Under the pieces are notes generated by a model. The model was not told where the DNA came from. It was given only the letters and a program-made list of their open reading frames with translations, and did no database searches. The position numbers and the translations under genes are program-made. A DNA stretch of 64,000 nt from contig ML133410.1 in the NCBI GenBank assembly GCA_003864495.1, positions 1,364,268 through 1,428,267 of the forward strand, read 5' to 3'. This stretch comes from Nemopilema nomurai. Taxonomy: Eukaryota; Cnidaria; Scyphozoa; Rhizostomeae; Rhizostomatidae. Below are positions 59,577-64,000 of this stretch, in pieces (within the stretch, counting starts at the first letter, position 1; the number at the start of each line of letters is the position of its first letter).

Positions 59577-60959
59577 ATGGCGTCTTTGAGTCGGGGTTGT
59601 GGACTGTCGAGTTTCTTTATTTATAACGACAGCTATGGCACTCGGGAGGGAACCGAAGGAGAAAAGACCATGTTGTATATTCCGCAAGAGGAAGACATTG
59701 ACTTTCAAATAAAGCAAGTTGGCTTATGTGAAGCATTGATTCAGTTCACAAAGACATTTAACCCGTCAACGCCTTGCGAAGTACTACACACCCAGAAAAG
59801 CAGGCAGGTTTTCTTGAATCCTGAGGGTCGTTTTTTCATGGCTATGACTGTAAAGATCCCATTTAATCAGAGGATATTGAAAGATGGGAAGAGAGCAGTA
59901 GAATATTTTGAAGAAGAAGTACAAGACAAAGTATTACAGGAAGTCCTGAAACAGGCCTACGAAATGTTCAGACTATTTAACGGACCATTCACACGGATAC
60001 TGAAAAAGTCAGGACTTGACAGCCTGAAGGAGAAGTTGAAGTACTTTTACTCGCGCTACTTGCAAACACTCAATTTTGCTCAGTTTGACATCCTTGATAT
60101 TTATCATGGCTTGACGTTCTTGCCAGTTGATCAAAGTACATTTCTCCGTGTCCAGTGCTTTAGCAACTTGGTGGAGACAACCTTCCCCTGTATTGCACAC
60201 AGTTGCTTTCTGTACAACGATCAGCTCCTCTGGACAACAATCGAGCAAGAGGATATGAGGATACTGTTTAAATATCTGACAACTAGTTTGTTTCCTGCCA
60301 CAGTGGATAGCGAGGTTGATGCCAAAATTACACCCCAACCAAACGCAATAAATGCAGGTAGATTCCTAACCACATCAGTAGACACAGCTCATCAGGTGAC
60401 GGCGTTGGCCAAAAGGTCACCAAGGTTGTTTATCATGACAAATGGGGAACTGAAGGAGTACCACCTCATTGTCTACAAAGCTGTCAATGCAGTTATCTGC
60501 TTATTGGCTGCAGCTGACCCCCCTCTGACAATAGACTTTTACTTGAAGCTGCAGACTTTTCTAGGAGCACAGATGACACACCTTTCACACAAAATAATGG
60601 AACATTTATTAAAAACTCCTGCTAGCCAAAGTGATCAGCAATATAGGTTCCTGTATTTCAATAAGATGAACTTGGCTGTAAAAACAAGTATCCATAGCAA
60701 AAGAACATCCCAGACAACCAGTGCTACACCAGATATGATGAAATTGATTGTTGACATTAACAGTGATCTAGATAAGATGCCTGGAGAGAGAGAGATGATC
60801 ATGAAAAACTTGGCTGACTGCTGGGTTGTTGGAAGGCGGTCAGATCAAAGAGAGTTTTTTGTTATTCTTAATCAAAAGAATGCAAGTTTAGTTGACATAA
60901 ATGAGGAAGTCAGAAGACTAATATCAACTAGTTTCAATAATGTGTTTTTTGTTAATTGA
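59577..60959 (+). CDS. CCZ1: CCZ1, Rab7 exchange-factor subunit, intronless
   Basis: CCZ1 pairs with MON1 to form the guanine-nucleotide exchange factor that loads Rab7 on late endosomes and autophagosomes. The 460-residue frame is collinear with human CCZ1 (482 residues) over its whole length. Shared blocks include LSSFFIYN (11-18), VGLCEA then QFT (48-58), LHTQK (70-74), the YLQTL block, FLYNDQLLW (about 213), RILFKYLTTSLFP, YHLIVYKA, DINSD, WVVGRRSDQRE, and ILNQKNASL near the C-terminus. The N-terminal part is the longin domain that contacts MON1. The ATG has A at -3 and G at +4. The gene has no intron, in contrast to the multi-exon vertebrate gene, and lies 2.45 kb downstream of RB1CC1 on the same strand. 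Confidence 0.96.
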   Translation: MASLSRGCGLSSFFIYNDSYGTREGTEGEKTMLYIPQEEDIDFQIKQVGLCEALIQFTKTFNPSTPCEVLHTQKSRQVFLNPEGRFFMAMTVKIPFNQRILKDGKRAVEYFEEEVQDKVLQEVLKQAYEMFRLFNGPFTRILKKSGLDSLKEKLKYFYSRYLQTLNFAQFDILDIYHGLTFLPVDQSTFLRVQCFSNLVETTFPCIAHSCFLYNDQLLWTTIEQEDMRILFKYLTTSLFPATVDSEVDAKITPQPNAINAGRFLTTSVDTAHQVTALAKRSPRLFIMTNGELKEYHLIVYKAVNAVICLLAAADPPLTIDFYLKLQTFLGAQMTHLSHKIMEHLLKTPASQSDQQYRFLYFNKMNLAVKTSIHSKRTSQTTSATPDMMKLIVDINSDLDKMPGEREMIMKNLADCWVVGRRSDQREFFVILNQKNASLVDINEEVRRLISTSFNNVFFVN

Positions 60960-60981
60960 CTGCAAAGACTTGATGATATTG

Positions 60982-60987
60982 AATAAA
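60982..60987 (+). terminator. Polyadenylation signal AATAAA of CCZ1
   Basis: Canonical AATAAA only 22 bases after the CCZ1 stop codon; a second AATAAA follows at about 61089. The 3' UTR would be very short if the first is used. Confidence 0.55.
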
Positions 60988-63967
60988 GAGTAATCAAAAC
61001 TATGTTAAACAAATTATATTTAGTTTAATTGTGTCCTGGAATGAATTGATTACTGTAAATACTTTAGCAAACTGTATAGATTGAAGCAATAAATTAAGAA
61101 AATTGTAATGATTTTTATTGATGAAAACCAAATGCTTCTATTGGAACTGAAACCTTGCAATGAACTTGGTTATTTCTTTTTTCAGTTTATCCAAATGAAC
61201 TTTTGCTGGTGTGTATATATGTAGCATTGATGTTGATATTTAATGCCCCAACTATCTTAGGTTTTTTTGGGTAATAATTAGATATGATATGCTTAAATCA
61301 CATGCTCGGTCTTTCTAACTTTTGCCTTTAGTATCCACAAATTTAATGATTATTGTAGTTGTCAATTGTATTTAATGAATTTGTTGTATTGAAATATTTG
61401 TGGCGAAGAACCTACTAAAGAACATGGCAAAGAACATTTCAACCTAGTGAAATCAGCATTAGAGTAGCAGATGATGCAGATGCAGTTCATTGAAAAGCTT
61501 AGGGATCTTTGTATCACCAAATAATGTGTTTTAGAAAAATACAGAGTAAAGCATTCTTGAGCTATTCATACATTTGCCATTTCTAGTTATTTTTAGGATT
61601 GATTATCAGTTATCCATTTAACTGTTTCATTGTTGACAATATAGGATTTGTAAAATATGATATTTAGCAATATTCGAAGGTTTCCAGAACAATGTAATTA
61701 TGGTTGAAGAGGTGGTGTCAGTTCAAATTCCTTAGACTGGACCTTACCCTTCAGTGAGATGTGTTTCCTGGGGCTTCCAACGGGAGAGAGAGCTTCAAGT
61801 GAAGAACATTTACATCTAAGCAAATTATTTCAAACGCTCTTCAATGTGGCTCAAAATCATTTTTTCTGCATGTTTGGTAAACTTTAGGGGCATTATTGTT
61901 TTCATTCGATCAATTTGACTACGGGAAGTGTACGTTGCCCCCGTGTTGATATCCTCGAGTTCGCTTTTGTCGCGAAAACGAGATTAGTTATTAATTAAGG
62001 AGGTAGATTTTGTGTTGGAGGAGAAATAAATCCACATCTTGCTTACCTAAGTTGATCCTGCTTTGGTTGGTCAGCATTTCAAACTTCGGCTTGTCAAAAA
62101 GGCTTCATAAATTGTCGTCTTTTTGCCATCAGACATGACACCACAAAAGACAATCTGCTCACTTTATGTATGCGGTTAACAGATGGCGATCACAGAGGCA
62201 AATATCAATTGGAATAAAAGTTCGTTCCCATAACTTATTGCCAAAGGTAAGGTGCAAATCAAACACATAAACTTTGCATCAGATGCATATTGCATAGAAG
62301 AGTACTCCGGCAATTGCTGTTTGATTAAGTCTATGGTCCCTATAACCGCTTAGAGTGATTTTCAGGAGAGATTTGTTGTTTGGGGCCTTGCGTTCAAGAA
62401 GTCGCAAACTTAAAGCTTGTTGAAAATCACACGTCAACTTGAAATATGAATTGTAATACAAATATATTATAGATAAAAAAAATATGTATTATGGTTTATT
62501 GGTCAACACAAAAATTTTGAATAAGACGAAATTCCAATACTAATTCATTGTAAAAACTTACCTTCAAGTTAAATAATTGTAAAATTTGTAATTAGAATAT
62601 TTTACGATGCCCATTTTTTCACCAGAGTCAGACACATTATGTTTGTTTTGGCACCTTTTTGTTTTTAATTCTTTGAGCAAAAGGCTTGACTGTTGTAAAG
62701 GTGTAGACACAAATATTGTTACTTATGTAACTGTAATGTGTAGCTACTTGATTAATCCAAAGGACTGAATGATAAATCCATATCCGAACCTCTTAATCTA
62801 TTCTTAATCTTGTGAAATCATACAAGAAAGTAACAGCCAAAACACTATGGAAATTGCTGTTATAAAAGGAAATAGTAATGACCAGAGCAAAGTTTATATG
62901 TATATCTTGCTTTCTAATTTAATACTAAGTTAAATTACCTTCAAAGCTTTTTTGCTGATAAATAGATGTTGGTTTCATTATTGGTTGTCCTAATAAATAG
63001 ATGAACTGATAAAATCATTAGTGGAAAATATTTAGCCTCTTAATAATATCTACTTGTTTCTGGCCCTGAAAACCACTAGAGCCAATCCACTGTTACGCTT
63101 AATTGTTGATGTTTAAACTGAATAAGTGTGAAATGTAGAGACAGTACTATGGGTAGATAATCAATGGAGCTTGAAATAACTAGTCACAAAATTTGAGAAA
63201 AAACTGTTCACAGATATTTCACTAAATTTATGGAGCATGGCTTGATGGAAATTCAAATGTTTAATGAATTGAACAATGAGAAGGTATGCATCAATAAACA
63301 CTGCTAAGGAAGATGAACTGGACTGATGAAAACTTAAAACCCCACAAATATGATTTTAAATTTGATGGCCCAGAAGAATCTTTCAAGAAGGAACACAAAC
63401 TGTCAAGAGCTTTGCCAGCAAAACTTGTGCTGCACTAAATCATATTATTGACAAATATTTTAGTTTGTGATTTATGAAGATGACTAAGAATGTTTATGTT
63501 CTGTTTTGCTGCATGTAGATAACAAGAAACATTTTAATGTTTGAGATGAAAGTTAAATTGATTGGTTACAAATTCTAATTGTCAAATACTTCCATTAAAA
63601 AAATCGCAAAACACTTTTAAACACTTTTGGAATAATGTTGATGGTCCATTCCTATGCTACTCTTTATACCTTCAAAGGATTTACTAATGTTTTCAAAATC
63701 TGGAAGCCTTCCATTTCCATTCTACCTTGAATATTGACATAACTTGGACTAAATTGAAGCCAAGCTTTTATTTTGGCTCAACATTTTGTTTAAGTTACCA
63801 AGGTCCCTACAGACATATTTTGCTTTCAGAACATGTTTTTCCTACACCCCTACGGAAAGGTCAGTTCTGATGTATTTTTTATCAATTATTGTGTCATTTA
63901 AGAAATTCATGAGAATGATTAATTTTGCCGCTAATGTCAATGATTTTTTCCTTAGGCATCTTAGAAC
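60988..63967. other. AT-rich intergenic region
   Basis: About 3 kb, strongly AT-rich, with no recognised gene, repeat array or RNA gene on either strand. Confidence 0.45.
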
Positions 63968-64000
63968 ATGGCCACTCTTTCAGTCCCCCAAGGCGAAGTC
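63968..64000 (+). CDS. Possible gene start cut by the window end
   Basis: An ATG in strong context (A at -3, G at +4) follows a pyrimidine-rich TTTTTTCCTTAG acceptor-like sequence and opens a frame of 11 codons (MATLSVPQGEV) to the window edge. This is too little to identify a protein; it could be chance. Confidence 0.25.
   Translation, partial: MATLSVPQGEV

Overview
The window is animal nuclear DNA. It is AT-rich, its genes have GT-AG introns and AATAAA signals, and it encodes metazoan families (tetraspanin, otopetrin, LDL-receptor modules, FIP200). An invertebrate is likely; a cnidarian, possibly an anthozoan, is my best guess, but nothing in the sequence proves it. I rebuilt the intron-containing genes by hand from splice sites, reading-frame phase and remembered protein families, so junctions are good inferences rather than transcript-supported facts.

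Layout, left to right. (1) 1119-1946 (+): intronless tetraspanin. (2) 2293-7689 (-): 11-exon P4HTM-type prolyl 4-hydroxylase with two EF hands, convergent with the tetraspanin; it starts with a signal-peptide-like helix and ends in HDEL. (3) 10489-17026: three intronless otopetrin proton-channel paralogues (+, -, +); the second and third are head to head. (4) 18598-20388 (+): intronless 596-residue acidic protein, not recognised. (5) 23525-24965: decayed, internally deleted hAT transposon with terminal inverted repeats and an 8-bp target-site duplication. (6) 29868-41071 (+): 18-exon single-pass receptor of about 1198 residues. Its modules are eight LDLa repeats, a type II activin/BMP-receptor-like three-finger domain placed between LDLa 7 and 8, a discoidin domain, an Ig domain, three FN3 domains, a Ser/Thr-rich stalk, one membrane segment and a short tail without a kinase. 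(7) 44315-57123 (+): RB1CC1/FIP200, about 27 exons, from the N-terminal ubiquitin-like fold to the C-terminal Claw. (8) 59577-60959 (+): intronless CCZ1. (9) A possible gene start at the right edge.

Functional themes. RB1CC1 (autophagy initiation scaffold) and CCZ1 (Rab7 exchange factor subunit for autophagosome and endosome maturation) are adjacent on the same strand. The otopetrin cluster shows paralogue divergence at residues thought to matter for proton conduction. The mosaic receptor is the most unusual object here: a TGF-beta-superfamily ligand-binding fold carried by an LDLa/discoidin/Ig/FN3 receptor with no kinase, on exons that are almost all phase 1-1. The rest is AT-rich intergenic or intronic DNA with several minisatellites.
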